This document shows, piece after piece, positions 29,709-40,149 of a stretch of 64,000 bases of DNA (within the stretch, counting starts at the first letter, position 1; each line of letters opens with the position of its first letter). The stretch is from NCBI GenBank assembly GCA_014529385.2, contig CM043954.1:3790501-3854500 (forward strand). Direction: 5' to 3'. The translations under genes were made by a program, and so were the position numbers. The notes beneath the pieces were generated by a model that searched no databases, had not been told where the DNA came from, and worked only from the letters and a program-made list of their open reading frames with translations. The stretch comes from Adiantum capillus-veneris (taxonomy: Eukaryota > Streptophyta > Polypodiopsida > Polypodiales > Pteridaceae).

Positions 29709-32700
29709 CATAGTTACACGGGACGGGGGGGACGGCCGTAACCAGGCCGGGAACGGAAGGGAACGTCGAGGGACGGACGGAAATCGGGCCGGACGGGCGG
29801 GTCGCAGGGGGGACGGACCGGAACGGCAAGGGTCGGACGGGTCGACCGGGAACGGCTGCAGTCCATTCAAAAATTTGATCGTTTATGACCGTTTTTAACG
29901 GATCTGTGCAGCCCCAACTGCCACATTTTGGGAGCCTTGGCCCTTGGGAGGCTATAAAAGGCTCCCTTGGGCCTCTTAATACTCATAGTCTCAATGCTCA
30001 TTCCATTTCCCTCAAGCTCAAGGCTCAAGCTACTCAATCATCAATGCTTTCCTCTCTACTCAATGCTCATTGCTCAAGCTTGAAGCATGACCATTGACTA
30101 CTCTACACTCTAGTCTCCACTCTCAAGTCTCTCCCTCTTCTACCCACTTTGAAGTTTGAACTTTGAAGCTCTCCTCTCCCTCTTCTACCCACTTTGAAGC
30201 TCTCCTCTACTCTCTCTCCACACAAGCTCTCCTCTAACTCCTCTAACTTCTAAGCTCTACTCTCTCGAGTCTCTCCACCATCATGTCATCTCAAACCAAC
30301 TCCACTTCTCAAGCCGCTTCTTCTCGAAGGAGGCCCGCCGTGCAAACGTGGTCGTGGTGGGATGAAGTCGACTTTAGCTCGCGTGGCAAAGGTGGCGGTG
30401 CAACACCATGGACGTGCAAGCTATGTCCATACAAGAGAACGGGTGGTTCAAACAAAGTGCGAGCCCATCTTCTTCATGAACCCGGTCACGAGGTGAAGTT
30501 TTGCCCTCATGTAGCTCCCGAGAAGAGGTTGGATCTTCTTGAGAAGCTCACGGTGTATGAGGTTGCGGAAGCGGCCAAGAGGGGCCGTTTTGTTGCCGTT
30601 GATCCCTCCGCCACGGCGACACCACGAGAGCAAAGGGAAGCCAACCTTGACGACATCTCTCGAACCTTCAAGAGCCATGCATCTACACCGTCCTCTTCCA
30701 TTCCGCATCGCCAAACCACTCTCAACGAAAATTGGAATCCTAAATTGAAGGAAGAGGTGGATAGGTCGGTTGCCCGATTCTTCTTCCACGACCACATTGC
30801 CTTCCATGCTTCGCGGTGAGTTTCCCTTGGCATATGCACATTGCAATCTTCCATTTTGTATTCATAATGGGTTATAACTTCTCGACTCTCGACTCTCCAT
30901 ACTAACACAACATGCTCTATTTTGTGTGGATAGGTCTCCATACTTTCGAACCATGGTTACGAAAATAGGGGAATATGGCCCCTCTTATGTGCCACCTTCA
31001 TCGGAGAGGCTTCGCACCACCCTCCTTGACAAAGAGAAGCTTGCCGTGGAGCAAGTGGCCCAAGCAACAAAGGATTTGTGGGAGACCAATGGCGTCTCTC
31101 TTCTTGTAGATGGATGGAGCGACACCCGCAAGCGGCCCATCCACGGGGTGGTGGCCTACTCTCGGGGGGAGATGTACTTTGTGGAGTCACATGATGCATC
31201 CGATAGTGGCAAGGCCGCCGAGATGCTTGCTGCGGAGTGGACAAGCACCATAGAGATCACCGGCCTGGAGAATGTCCTTTGTATGGTTGCAGATGGAGAG
31301 GCGTCAAATAGGGCAGCCGGAGCTATCATTGAGGGCATGTATCCCAGCATCCATGTCACATTTTGCATGGCGCATTGCCTCAATAACCTCCTCAAGGACA
31401 TAGGGAACTTGTCATGGATTTCACCCACCACTGGTGACGCCTCTCGAATTGTCTCCTTTGTGCTCAACCATCAAAAAGTGCGCCATGAATTCTCAAAGAG
31501 GAGCCACTTGTCCTTGCTCAAATATTCAGAGACAAGATTTGCATTTAATTGGCTTATGCTAGGCCGCTTGTCTACATGTGGCGGAGCCTTAAGGGGCCTC
31601 TTTCTCAGTGATGAGTTCCAGGCCATGCCGGAGTCTACATCAGCAGTAGGATTGAAATGCCGAGAATGGGCCGACAACGCCGCTTGGTGGGAGGAGGTGA
31701 AGACTCTTGATGCCATGGTCAAGCCTATTCTACACCTACTTCGAGTGGTGGATGGCTTGCAGCCATGCATTGGCAAAGTCTACGAAGCCATGGATCGGAT
31801 GATAGAGACACTTGAGAAGCTTGTGCCTGACCCTGCTCAGTATGCGGAGATTCACGGCTTGTGTGAGTCGAGGTGGAATGGATACTACTCTCCACTTCAT
31901 GCGGCAGCTTATGTGCTTAACCCTGAGTTTCAAGGAAGGCGTCAAGAGACCGACAAGGAGGTGAGCAAAGGATGGCGGCTTGCATTGGAGCGCCTTGAGC
32001 CTAGCAGTGACATTAGGCGCAAGATTAGAGACGAGCTACTCAACTACAGGCAAAAGAAGGGCTCCTATGGATGTGTAGATGCACAGCTTGATCGCAAACA
32101 AGATTGGCTCGGTTTTGTGGTGGGAGGACTATGGAGGAGATGGCCCACATTTGCAGTGCTTGGCTGTTCGTGTCCTTAGCCAAGCATGTACCACTAGTTG
32201 CTTGGAGCAACTATGGAGTGTGTACAGCCACATTGCCTCTAAGAAGAGGAATCGCCTTGGGGTTCAGAGGGCCAATGATTTGGTGTTTGTGAGCGCTAAC
32301 TTGCGCATGCTTGCCAAAAGCGTCACACACAAGGCAGATCCTTTCACTGAGTGGGAGATGGCACAAGAGAATCCATCTATGGCCGATACTCTTTTGGAGG
32401 AGCTAGAGGAGGATTTCGAGCCTCAATGCGAGCCTCCCGAGCCCTCATACGTCGCTGACGACCTCGACTACGACGACGATGTGGAGATTCAGCAGGCGAG
32501 CACTTCTTGAGTTTGATGATCATTGATCACTCGACTCTCGAGTCTAGACTCTTGAGTCTACGACTCTACCTACTACATAGCCCTTTGTACTTTCTGTTAT
32601 CCTTGAGGCCTCGGGCTTGTCCTAAGTCCTTTAGGCTTTTTGACTCTTGAGCCCTTGTGGCATGCACTTCTCATTTTGTATCCATCGATCATCGATGTTT

Positions 32701-32917
32701 TATTAGCACATTTCAGCCTATATGACTCGTGTTCTTTGGTCTATTTAGTGTAAATTTATGGTCAAAGTGATGCTCTATGTGTGTGGCATGTGTGTAGGTC
32801 AAAAAATGCCAAAAAAACTCTCTTTTTTTTTTGTCGTTCCGACCTCCGTCCCCGTTTCCTAACTTTTGCCATCCCGACCCCGTTCTCAACCCCGACCCGC
32901 CGTCCCATGTAACTATG
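29709..32917 (+). mobile_element. hAT transposon, 3.2 kb, complete ends
   Basis: Terminal inverted repeats CATAGTTACACGGGACGG (left, 29709-29726) and its near-exact complement at 32900-32917 (17 of 18 match). The flanking 8-bp target duplication CCATCAGA is perfect (29701-29708 and 32918-32925), as expected for hAT elements. The subterminal 130 bp on the left and 80 bp on the right are rich in GGGACGG/CGGACGG-type motifs, plausible transposase-binding sites. It encodes one transposase gene in two exons. The insertion lies in the U3 of a family A LTR. Confidence 0.95.
30283..32510 (+). CDS. hAT transposase, two exons, one frameshift
   Basis: Exon 1 runs 30283-30815, the intron (GTGAGT...GATAG) 30816-30933 and exon 2 from 30934; the splice joins codons in phase. 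Exon 1 has a BED-type zinc finger at about residues 28-68 (WTCKLCPYKRTGGSNKVRAH, then HEPGH). Exon 2 has the DUF659/RNase H-like domain with VDGWSDTRKRPIHGVVAYS, MVADGEASNRAAG and MAHCLNNLLKDIG, and a C-terminal hAT dimerisation domain (VLWWEDYGGDGPHLQ, LAVRVLSQ, RNRLGVQRANDLVFV). One +1 frame change near 32100-32120, just before the dimerisation domain, ends the main frame at 32179; downstream the frame is open to 32510. Total about 700 residues, normal for the family. The acidic C-terminus (DDLDYDDDVE) is intact. The 5' leader (30100-30282) is CT-rich. Apart from the shift the gene looks recent. Confidence 0.85.
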
Positions 32918-32925
32918 CCATCAGA

Positions 32926-33320
32926 ATCCATCAGGGAAATTTTCCAGTGCATCAAACCTATTTTCCCTATTTTTGACATTTCACTTATTTATTAAGTGAC
33001 TTTCGTTAGGAACTAGGTAGGGCAATTTTGCTAATGAAATATATAAGGAAACCAGAGCTAGCACTTTCTGGCAGACGAGGCAGCAGGAGCACCTTGCTCA
33101 ACAGGCAACTTCTCAGCAAGACCAACCCCGCGACAACTCTAAAGTTTTCAGCATTGCAAAAGGCCTAGCGTTTTTGCATCAGATCAGCCAGCGTTTTTGC
33201 ACTTGCAGATTCACGGCGGCAGTAGACAGCAGATCAGCCCTAGCGTTAGCAGATTCTTCCCGCATGACACCAAATCAGCCTAGCGTTTTTGGAGCAGCAT
33301 AACAGCCAGCGTTTTTGCAG
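32926..33320 (+). mobile_element. 5' LTR of A6, second part, truncated
   Basis: Continues the U3, with a TATATAAGG TATA box near 33040, AGCACTTTCTGGCAGACGAGG, and CAGCGTTTTTGCA repeats. At about 33320 it passes directly into cargo coding sequence; the U5, primer-binding site and leader are deleted. Confidence 0.8.
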
Positions 33321-34241
33321 TTCCGTCACAACAACACGGAGCAAGGACAAGCAGAAAGAAAGGCCAACTTTGAGCGTGAACGCGAGCAAGCACACTTGGA
33401 GGCCGCAGAAAGAAAAGCAAAAATACAACGTGAACACGAAGAAAGAATGGCAGCCATAGAGAATGAGCACAACGAACGGAAAGCCACCTTGTTCCAATTC
33501 TTTTCTCAAGTGCAAGCACAGATGCAAGAGATTCGAGAAAAGGAGACTCTCTCAATCTCTTCTTCTCCCAAGCATGACGCACATGATTTGCATGATTATG
33601 ATAAGCATGATGATTTGAATGACAATGATAAGCATGATGATTTGAATGATAATGACAAGCATGATGAATTGCCTGATAATGACAAGCATGATGATTTGCA
33701 TGACGATGTGATTGTTCACAAGGATGATGTGTTAGTTGATACTTTCTCTAGTGAAGCTAACCTCATTGCAGAGACGATCAATCACGAAGCACCAATCTTG
33801 GCTCTCGAGTCGAGGTCCAAAGAACCCCCACAGGAAGTACTATGTGTTCGCATGATTAGTCTGCATGCATTGTTCGAGTGTTTTATTCGTGATGCTTTCT
33901 TGTATTTTAGTCACCGTCCTTATGTGATCCCTTTTCATAGGCATGACATATTGCACGATGAGCACAATTCACTCATGAATGAGCACGGATGTATGCGGAT
34001 TACTCATGAAAAGCTGAAATGTTTGCATTCAAGGGATTCACATTCCATGTCTCTTTCTTGGCATGACACGATATCCGAAGGACCACAAGAAAGATTGAGC
34101 ATCAAGCATCCGCATTTCCATTGTGTTTTGCCACAATTGATTGCTTTAGATCATAAAGTCAAGATTCGACCCCATGGTTTGCGTGTGTTTGATGAATGGT
34201 TTGGCACTCCGTCACTTTGTTTATCTCCATCGCATGCATAG
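33315..34241 (+). CDS. Coiled-coil, Asp/His-rich cargo protein of family A (A6)
   Basis: A 308-residue plus-strand frame whose first dozen residues come from LTR sequence fused by deletion. Then follow the coiled coil (EREREQAHLEAAERKA), the QVQAQMQEIREKETLSISSS block, and a striking tandem repeat of KHDDLNDND-type units (about residues 95-130) rich in Asp and His, which in A7 has a different unit number. Then come HEAPILALESRSKEP, VLCVRMISLHALFECFIRD, FLYFSHRPYVIPFHRHDIL and a conserved tail SIKHPHFHCVLPQLIALD. The frame stops at SPSHA, whereas A7 stays open further; 34362-34571 holds the remaining tail. Alignment with A5 and A7 by eye shows conservation concentrated in the C-terminal domain. 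No catalytic motif is recognised. Confidence 0.65.
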   Translation: MQFRHNNTEQGQAERKANFEREREQAHLEAAERKAKIQREHEERMAAIENEHNERKATLFQFFSQVQAQMQEIREKETLSISSSPKHDAHDLHDYDKHDDLNDNDKHDDLNDNDKHDELPDNDKHDDLHDDVIVHKDDVLVDTFSSEANLIAETINHEAPILALESRSKEPPQEVLCVRMISLHALFECFIRDAFLYFSHRPYVIPFHRHDILHDEHNSLMNEHGCMRITHEKLKCLHSRDSHSMSLSWHDTISEGPQERLSIKHPHFHCVLPQLIALDHKVKIRPHGLRVFDEWFGTPSLCLSPSHA

Positions 34242-34361
34242 TTTGTTCGAAGGAATAGTATTTTTCCAGTCACTTTACATGGAATGGGTATGTTCATGGT
34301 TTTGTGTTGAAAGTGGTTTTAGGAATTTTCATCCTCGAAGATTCTTGAAGAAGGTAGACGC

Positions 34362-34571
34362 ATGACTATAGACGAAGTGGAAGCATTGAAGATGACTTTG
34401 TGTCGCTTTCGGCGCGGCCCAAAGAAGAAGGCATTGCAGACCTTTATGAAGTTCAAGTATCGCACGACCCACACCTCAGAGTGGGCCGGTGAAGAGTCCT
34501 TTCGAGGATTCTTGATGTTGTTGGCGATCTCCCTCGACGCCACACAGTTTGGTACAAGTACTTCACTTTGA
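34362..34571 (+). pseudogene. C-terminal tail of the A6 cargo protein
   Basis: A 69-residue frame with EVEALKMTLCRFRRGPKKKA, LQTFMKFKYRTTHTSEWAGE and a LLAISLDATQFGTSTSL end. It corresponds to the C-terminus of the 276-residue frame in A7. Frame changes between 34241 and 34362 separate it from the main frame. The polypurine tract TTGAAAAGGA follows at 34583-34592. Confidence 0.6.
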
Positions 34572-34592
34572 AAAGGAGCACATTGAAAAGGA

Positions 34593-35629
34593 TGTCACGT
34601 GACACATCCAATCCTATGTGTCCGTGGACAAGCTACAGCATGACCAGGGTTCAGTTCAATCAAGTCAGTCTAGAATAGGAAGTGACCTGGCACTTTTGTG
34701 AGTCTGTTCGCAAACCGTGCATGTCCGGACACTTAGAATAGATGCATATCCTCCGGTTTCACACAACATGATCATCAGCATTACCATCAAAATCCATCAG
34801 GGAAATTTTCCAGTGCATTAAACCTATTTTTCCTATTTTTGACATTTTTCACTTATTTATTAAGTGACTTTTGTTGGGAACTAGGTAGGGCAACATTGCT
34901 AATGAAATATATAAGGAAACCAAAGCTAGCACTTTCTGGCAGAAGAGGCAGCAGGAGCACCTTGCTCAACAAGCAACTTCTCAGCAAGACCAACCCCCGC
35001 GACAACTCTAGCGTTTTCAGCATTGCAGAAGACCTAGCGTTTTTGCATCAGATCAGCCAACGTTTCTGCACTTGCAGATTCATGGCGACAGTAGACAGCA
35101 GATCAGCCCTAGCGTTAGCAGATTCCCCTACAACAGCAGATCAGCCCTAGCGTTAGCTGATTCTTCTTGCATGACACCAAATCAGTCTAGCAGACCAGCG
35201 TTTTTGCAGTTTTGTCACGACAAGTCAACAAGGAGACCAGCGTTTTCAGTTTTCAGCATAGCTACTCCGCAGAACAAGCCTCGAACCTCGCAGATCTCAC
35301 CTTCCCGCAGCAAATCCTCGCCGCACGATCAGTTACGAAGTTTGCAGTTTCAGCCCGGAAAACCAGATTTCAGCATCTGCGTTTTCAGCGCGTTGTCGTT
35401 GCATCGTCGTCATCGCTGTCGTCACCGACATACAGTCACAATTCAGCAGATATAGATTTGCAGATTTCAGCCCGTCTCGTCGTCGTCAACATCGTCGGCA
35501 AGTCCAAGCACTGTAGAGATTTGTGCAATCATAAGTAGACCGCTCTCGCCATAGAGAGTGGGGCATTCGGAGGAGGGTTTGACAACATTCTGGTGTCGTA
35601 TTCTCTTCTCTCTCTATCTCTCAGTCTTA
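34593..35629 (+). mobile_element. 3' LTR of A6, U5 end truncated
   Basis: Starts TGTCACGTGACACATCC after the polypurine tract. It has TATATAAG at 34908-34915 and about eight AGCGTT-type repeats at 35005-35250. It ends near TCTCTCAGTCTTA, about 200 bp short of the family U5 end. Flanks GTACT (29505-29509) and GTACC (35630-35634) are a near-match target duplication in the LINE. Confidence 0.8.
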
Positions 35630-36968
35630 GTACCATATTATGCCCGTGCATAGAGGCTGGGTGGTTGTCTTTAATTGTTGGGGACATCCCATCTGGGTGC
35701 AGAACTTAGTATGTTTTTTGTCTCAGTGGAGCAGAACAGGAGCCTTGGTCACATCAGATTGCTCTCCCACACGGCCTCCTTTCAGGAGATTCAGCAACAT
35801 ACATGGACACCCATTCGCATTGTTGGGTCCTGTGGGAGGAGGAGAGAGGTGGATCCATACTTCTCAGTGGATATGGCTCCTCGTTGGAGGCTATGGATAT
35901 GGGAGGGTTGTCCCTTATTGCAGGTTGCTTGGGATCTTGGGGAGTGGTGCTGGCCTGCGATGGACACTGACCAGGGCACAATGTCATTCTTTGAGTACAC
36001 AGCTCAAATTGGTAGACACAGCCTACTTCGCAGACAGACTCACAGACCCACGAGACTGGGTCTATGGCTGCATTTTGGGCTGTCACTTGCCTTTTTGCAT
36101 CGGTTTTGGGTGTGGATTTGGAGATTACGCATTGCTCGCACGATTGTTCTATGCTTGTGGATGATTGCTCATGCTGGTTTAGTTGTGGGCACTTGGGGAG
36201 TAGACGGGTCACGATCCCACTTGTATTCGATGCATCCTGTAGACACCAGAGTCTCCGATTCACTGTCTATGGTCCTAGCGGAGTGCTTATCATATTTGGA
36301 GAGCAGTTGCACTGCTTCTCAGCAGAGCAGGACAGCAGTTTGGCTTCCTCACTTAGGGTGCTGTGGTCTAGTTGTTACCGTATGTGGGGCCACATCTCTT
36401 CTTTGAGGGTGAGGATTGAGATCCTTGCTTCATGCTTACAGGTTCTGGTTACCTTCGTGGCACATTAGATATGATCCCAGCTGTGGCAGCTCAGGCAGAG
36501 GACTGGCGCCGAGATGTGGGTGGTTTTTGCAGTGGTGGTCTCCATATCAATTTGGAACATTTGGCAGGCACGCTGCCTCCATGTTCTGAGTCATACCACT
36601 TCGGAGCCACAGGACACCCTGGCTATGATTTGGCTGGACATTATTCGTACTCTCAGATCCCAGTTTGACGAGTCCGCGCCTCAATCCAGATCAACAAGTC
36701 AGGGCAGATCCTCATTGTTCTTCAGCATTATAGGAGGGCACATCAGATGGGAGTACTCCCCGCCACGCTAGTTCATCTTACATGCATCACACGCACCACC
36801 ATGACATACCTCTAGTTTAGCATGAGACATTGTTCCATGCTTTGTACATGCACAGTTTGTATATCCTAAGAGTAGGCCACACTGGCAAAACTACACTGCC
36901 CTAAGTGCAAAAATGAAATCGCTATGCTCCTGCTCGCATCGGGACGCCCAATTGACCCAAAAAAAAAA
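35630..36968 (+). pseudogene. LINE 3' part of L1 with poly(A)
   Basis: Continuation of the LINE at 28652-29509. The frames are broken, but 36514-36771 contains WVVFAVVVSISIWNIWQARC, which resembles the C-terminal end of plant L1 ORF2 after the zinc-binding domain. The sequence finishes with GACGCCCAATTGACCC and a run of nine A (about 36960-36968), a typical LINE 3' end. Confidence 0.65.
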
Positions 36969-37060
36969 CTGCCGTACAGTATGATAAGTCCGCGTACTGT
37001 ACGATCAGTACGGCCGTACTGTACAGTAAGGATCAACACATATAGACTGGTACAACCTTG
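36969..37060. other. Short spacer with GTAC-rich palindromes
   Basis: CCGTACAGTATG, CCGCGTACTGTACGATCAG and GTACGGCCGTACTGTACAG lie in tandem directly after the LINE poly(A); GTACGGCCGTAC is a perfect palindrome. No gene. Confidence 0.6.
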
Positions 37061-38227
37061 TTAACCCAGATAAGTAACTTCAGTGAGAAAAAACTCAGAT
37101 TTCTTAGCTGCAATGTACAACTTACACTCATCCAAACGGGTTAGTACCCTTTCGACATCCTTTTCATGTTGTTCCCACGATGCAAAAAAAATGAGAATAT
37201 CATCAAGAAAGATGAACACACATACACCAACCATATCGCCGAAACGGCCTACCATGAGACGATTAAATGTACCCACGGCACTTGTCAATCCAAAAGGCAT
37301 AACAACATACTCCCATTGCCCTCGCTCTATGCAAAAATCAGTTTTGAAGATATCGCCTTTGAATACCCGTACCTGATGGTATCCACTCTCGAGATCGACC
37401 TTACTGAAAACCTTTGCCCCATTGAGCCTATCCAAGATATACTCAATGCAAGGCATTGGAAATTTGTTCTTGACAATCATCTTGTTCAAGGCCCTGTAAT
37501 CAACACACAAATGAGACGAATCATCTTTCTTGCGGACAAACAAAATAGGAGCAGCAAAAGGACTTACACTAGGAAGTATGAATCCTCTAGCCATCAACTC
37601 CGTGAGTTGCCGCTCTAACTCTACCTCCTGTGTCTTGTTCAAATGATAAGGAGCCTTACTGACAGGCCGTGCCCGCTCCGCAAGCTCGATGCGATGGTCC
37701 TTCGGCCGCTCGGGTGGGAGACGGGGTGGAAGATCATCCCGCAAAAAGAGATGCTTAAACTTGGTAAACAAAGCTGAATACCTGTCTGGAGCCTGAATGC
37801 TCTGGGTAACTAGAGCAGCATAGATGAACGCCGCTTGTGCTCGTCGTCGTAATTCACGCTTTACCTGCACATGAAAAATAAGAGGCAAAGAATGCAGACC
37901 CTCCTCAGCACGAATGGTCATGGGAGAGTCACTCTTGGCATTTAATGTGAGAGTGTTGGCCTCCCAATCAATGAGAGGGTTATGCTCCCGAAACCATCTA
38001 ATGCCCAAAAGCATACCACATCCTGAGAGAGGAGACACGAGAAATTTCCTACGGAAAGCAGCTTGTTGAACTGTAAACAACACATCAAGGCACTCTTTCG
38101 TAATGAGAGAGTCCATACCGGGAGCGAAGCCAGACACCTCGAGAGGAGATTTCTGACTAACTTCTAGGCGGGCTCTCTCAACAAGAGAGGCACTAATCAC
38201 ATCATGCATACTGCCTGGATCAAACAA
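37061..38227 (-). pseudogene. Ty3/gypsy protease-reverse transcriptase fragment (second gypsy family)
   Basis: A 388-residue frame with no internal stop. Residues 1-90 are retropepsin-like (FDPGSMHDVISASLV with the D-x-G at the start, and GMLLGIRWFREHNPLIDW). The reverse transcriptase from about residue 200 shows KAPYHLNKTQEVELERQL, PFAAPILFVRKKDDSSHLCV, DYRALNKMIVKNKFPMPCIE, FSKVDLESGYHQVRV, VMPFGLTSAVGTFNRLM and the catalytic FIFLDDILIF, finishing at KKSEFFLTEVTYLG. The RNase H and integrase domains are missing; the fragment ends at 37061. The protease triad reads D-P-G instead of D-[S/T]-G. It differs from the chromovirus family elsewhere in the window. Confidence 0.85.
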
Positions 38228-38477
38228 TATGATAAAACGCTAACCCTTTACATGACCATAACACTTCATGAGAGACTCATCAATGTGTGTGTCAGAGACA
38301 TGAGAAGATTCAGCGTGATTCATTAAAGTGCTTGTGGTTGTTGTGGATGCCTTAGGTTCTTTAGGTGGGGTTGTCTTAGGTGACATTGATAACATCTACC
38401 TTCCTTAGCATAAATCACTTGTTCTTCAGCCGTTATGTATCCTCCTATAATTCCTTGTACGGCTTTTTCATCCGGGG

Positions 38478-38894
38478 TTAGCTTAAATTTTGCAGGTGCT
38501 TTAGCTTTACCTTAGATTCATTTTGAGAGTTCTTTTCCGAAGGATTAGAGGAAGATGGGCTAGCAGAGTTACCATTCTTACCGTTCTGAGGGTTCTGAGA
38601 GGTACTTTGAGAAGTCTTGTTTTCCTTAGGCTTTCCCTTGTTGTGCTTCATCTCTTGGGAGAGAGCAACTGCTACAGCCTTGTTGAGATCCGCGGGGTCG
38701 AAGACTTCTACATCAAACTTGATATATTCGTCCAACCCAAAAAGGAAAGCCTCTTTGCGCTCATCATCCGATTTGCATAATTGGGTGTCGAGCTGCAAAA
38801 CACGGTTAGAAAAAAAGACATGACTGGCATACCATTCTGCTTGAGATTGCATCAATCCTCTTTCAACCGCGCTAGGTACTGTGGTGGCATAAAC
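38478..38894 (-). pseudogene. gag C-terminal fragment of the same gypsy element
   Basis: The frame includes VERGLMQSQAEWYASHVFFS, ERKEAFLFGLDEYIKFDVEV and a Lys/Asn/Ser-rich tail, typical of a gag capsid-to-linker region. It is collinear with the protease-RT fragment (38228-38477 between them is frame-broken). Upstream, at about 38895, it is fused to LINE reverse transcriptase sequence. Confidence 0.65.
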
Positions 38895-39965
38895 CGCGCC
38901 TATCCTGGATAAAAGCCATCTGAGACCCATGAATCAAATCCGGTAATAGAGGCCTTACTCTTGCTGCCAACAGCTTGGCTAATATCTTGTACATCGTAGG
39001 TAGAAGGGTGATTGGCCTCCACTGTCGCAAGGAAGTACAATCACCCCCCTTGGGTATAAGAGAAATCAAGCCATAGCACAATGATGACGGCATCCGACCT
39101 GACACAAAAATCTGCCGGCAACCTGCCAATAAAGGCCCAGAAACAGCCTCCCAATGCGTTTGAAAGAACTGTCTAGTAAGACCATCATCCCCTGGGCAAG
39201 AGGTAGGATCCAAATCCGCAATAGCAGTCTGCAACTCCTCTAGAGTAAAAGGAAGCATCAAAGCATGACACATATCTGCTGTGACCGAGCGTCTAGTATG
39301 AGACCATACTCTCTGTCTCGCCTCTCGAATGATAGGTGTGGTTGTCTCTGCAGTGAAAATCTCTCTATAGTAAGAGGTGGCAACCCTCATCACTGAATCT
39401 GGGTCCATCTGCAAGCAATCGTGCTCATCTAAGAAAGCCCGAAGTGTCGTACCAGGAGGTCTCTCTCTATGAGTGGCAAAAATGATACATTTATCTTGTC
39501 ACCCAAGGCAATCCATCGTGCAACCTTCGAGTGACTCGAAAACTCTCCTCTCCTCTCCTGAATCAAGCGGATCTCCTCCAAGATCTCCGCCTGGCGCCCC
39601 GCTAAGAACTCGTCACCCGGATAAAACTGTAACAATCGCTGTGTGCTGGTCAAAAGGGCTAGTAAAGATCGCCGTCTCTGCTCAAGGTCTCTATGCCTGG
39701 ACATGGTCCTCTCTCTACACAATACACTAGACTGACGGATACAATCAACTCGGAAATCCAATTGGAAATCCTCCATCTGTGTGCACTGAGAGGTTGGGTC
39801 AGCGTGCCATATCCGTGAAATCTCCTCGAGAAAATCTCTAGAAACACGAGGATGGGTAGGCAGTCTGGGGAAAGGAGTGGGTGGCAAAAGCGCAAGCTGT
39901 AGGTAGAAAGCACTAGCTGGGGCCTCCGCAGGCAGTGGAGGTGGAGGAGGAGGCACAACGTCCAC
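38895..39965 (-). pseudogene. LINE L2: ORF2 linker and reverse transcriptase N-terminus
   Basis: Minus frames: 39965-39429 (178 residues: LEEISRIWHADPTSQCTQME, ILEEIRLIQERRGEFSSHSK, VARWIALGDKINVSFLPLIE) is the segment between endonuclease and reverse transcriptase, and 39414-38872 (LPFTLEELQTAIADLDPTSC, PGDDGLTRQFFQTHWEAVSG, SLRQWRPITLLPTMYKILAK) is the start of the RT domain. A frameshift separates them near 39420. The catalytic FADD region is missing because the fragment ends at the gypsy junction. Confidence 0.8.
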
Positions 39966-40149
39966 CTACATGTCGACTGGTAAAGGAGTTGGAGCCTGAC
40001 TGCCTCGAGGAGCAGATGTTGCTGGTAGTGGCGGGAAGTGGCTATAGTCACTGAGCTGCTTGTCAAGAAGCGGTGTAGCCTGTACGGAAGAGACCTCCGG
40101 TAACGCACTCCTAGTCTGTGCGACCGGTGGAACAAGAAACTCGTGATGA

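Noticed and set aside
35754-36263. 169-residue minus-strand frame
   Set aside because: Antisense shadow of the LINE ORF2 3' part; no motif of its own.
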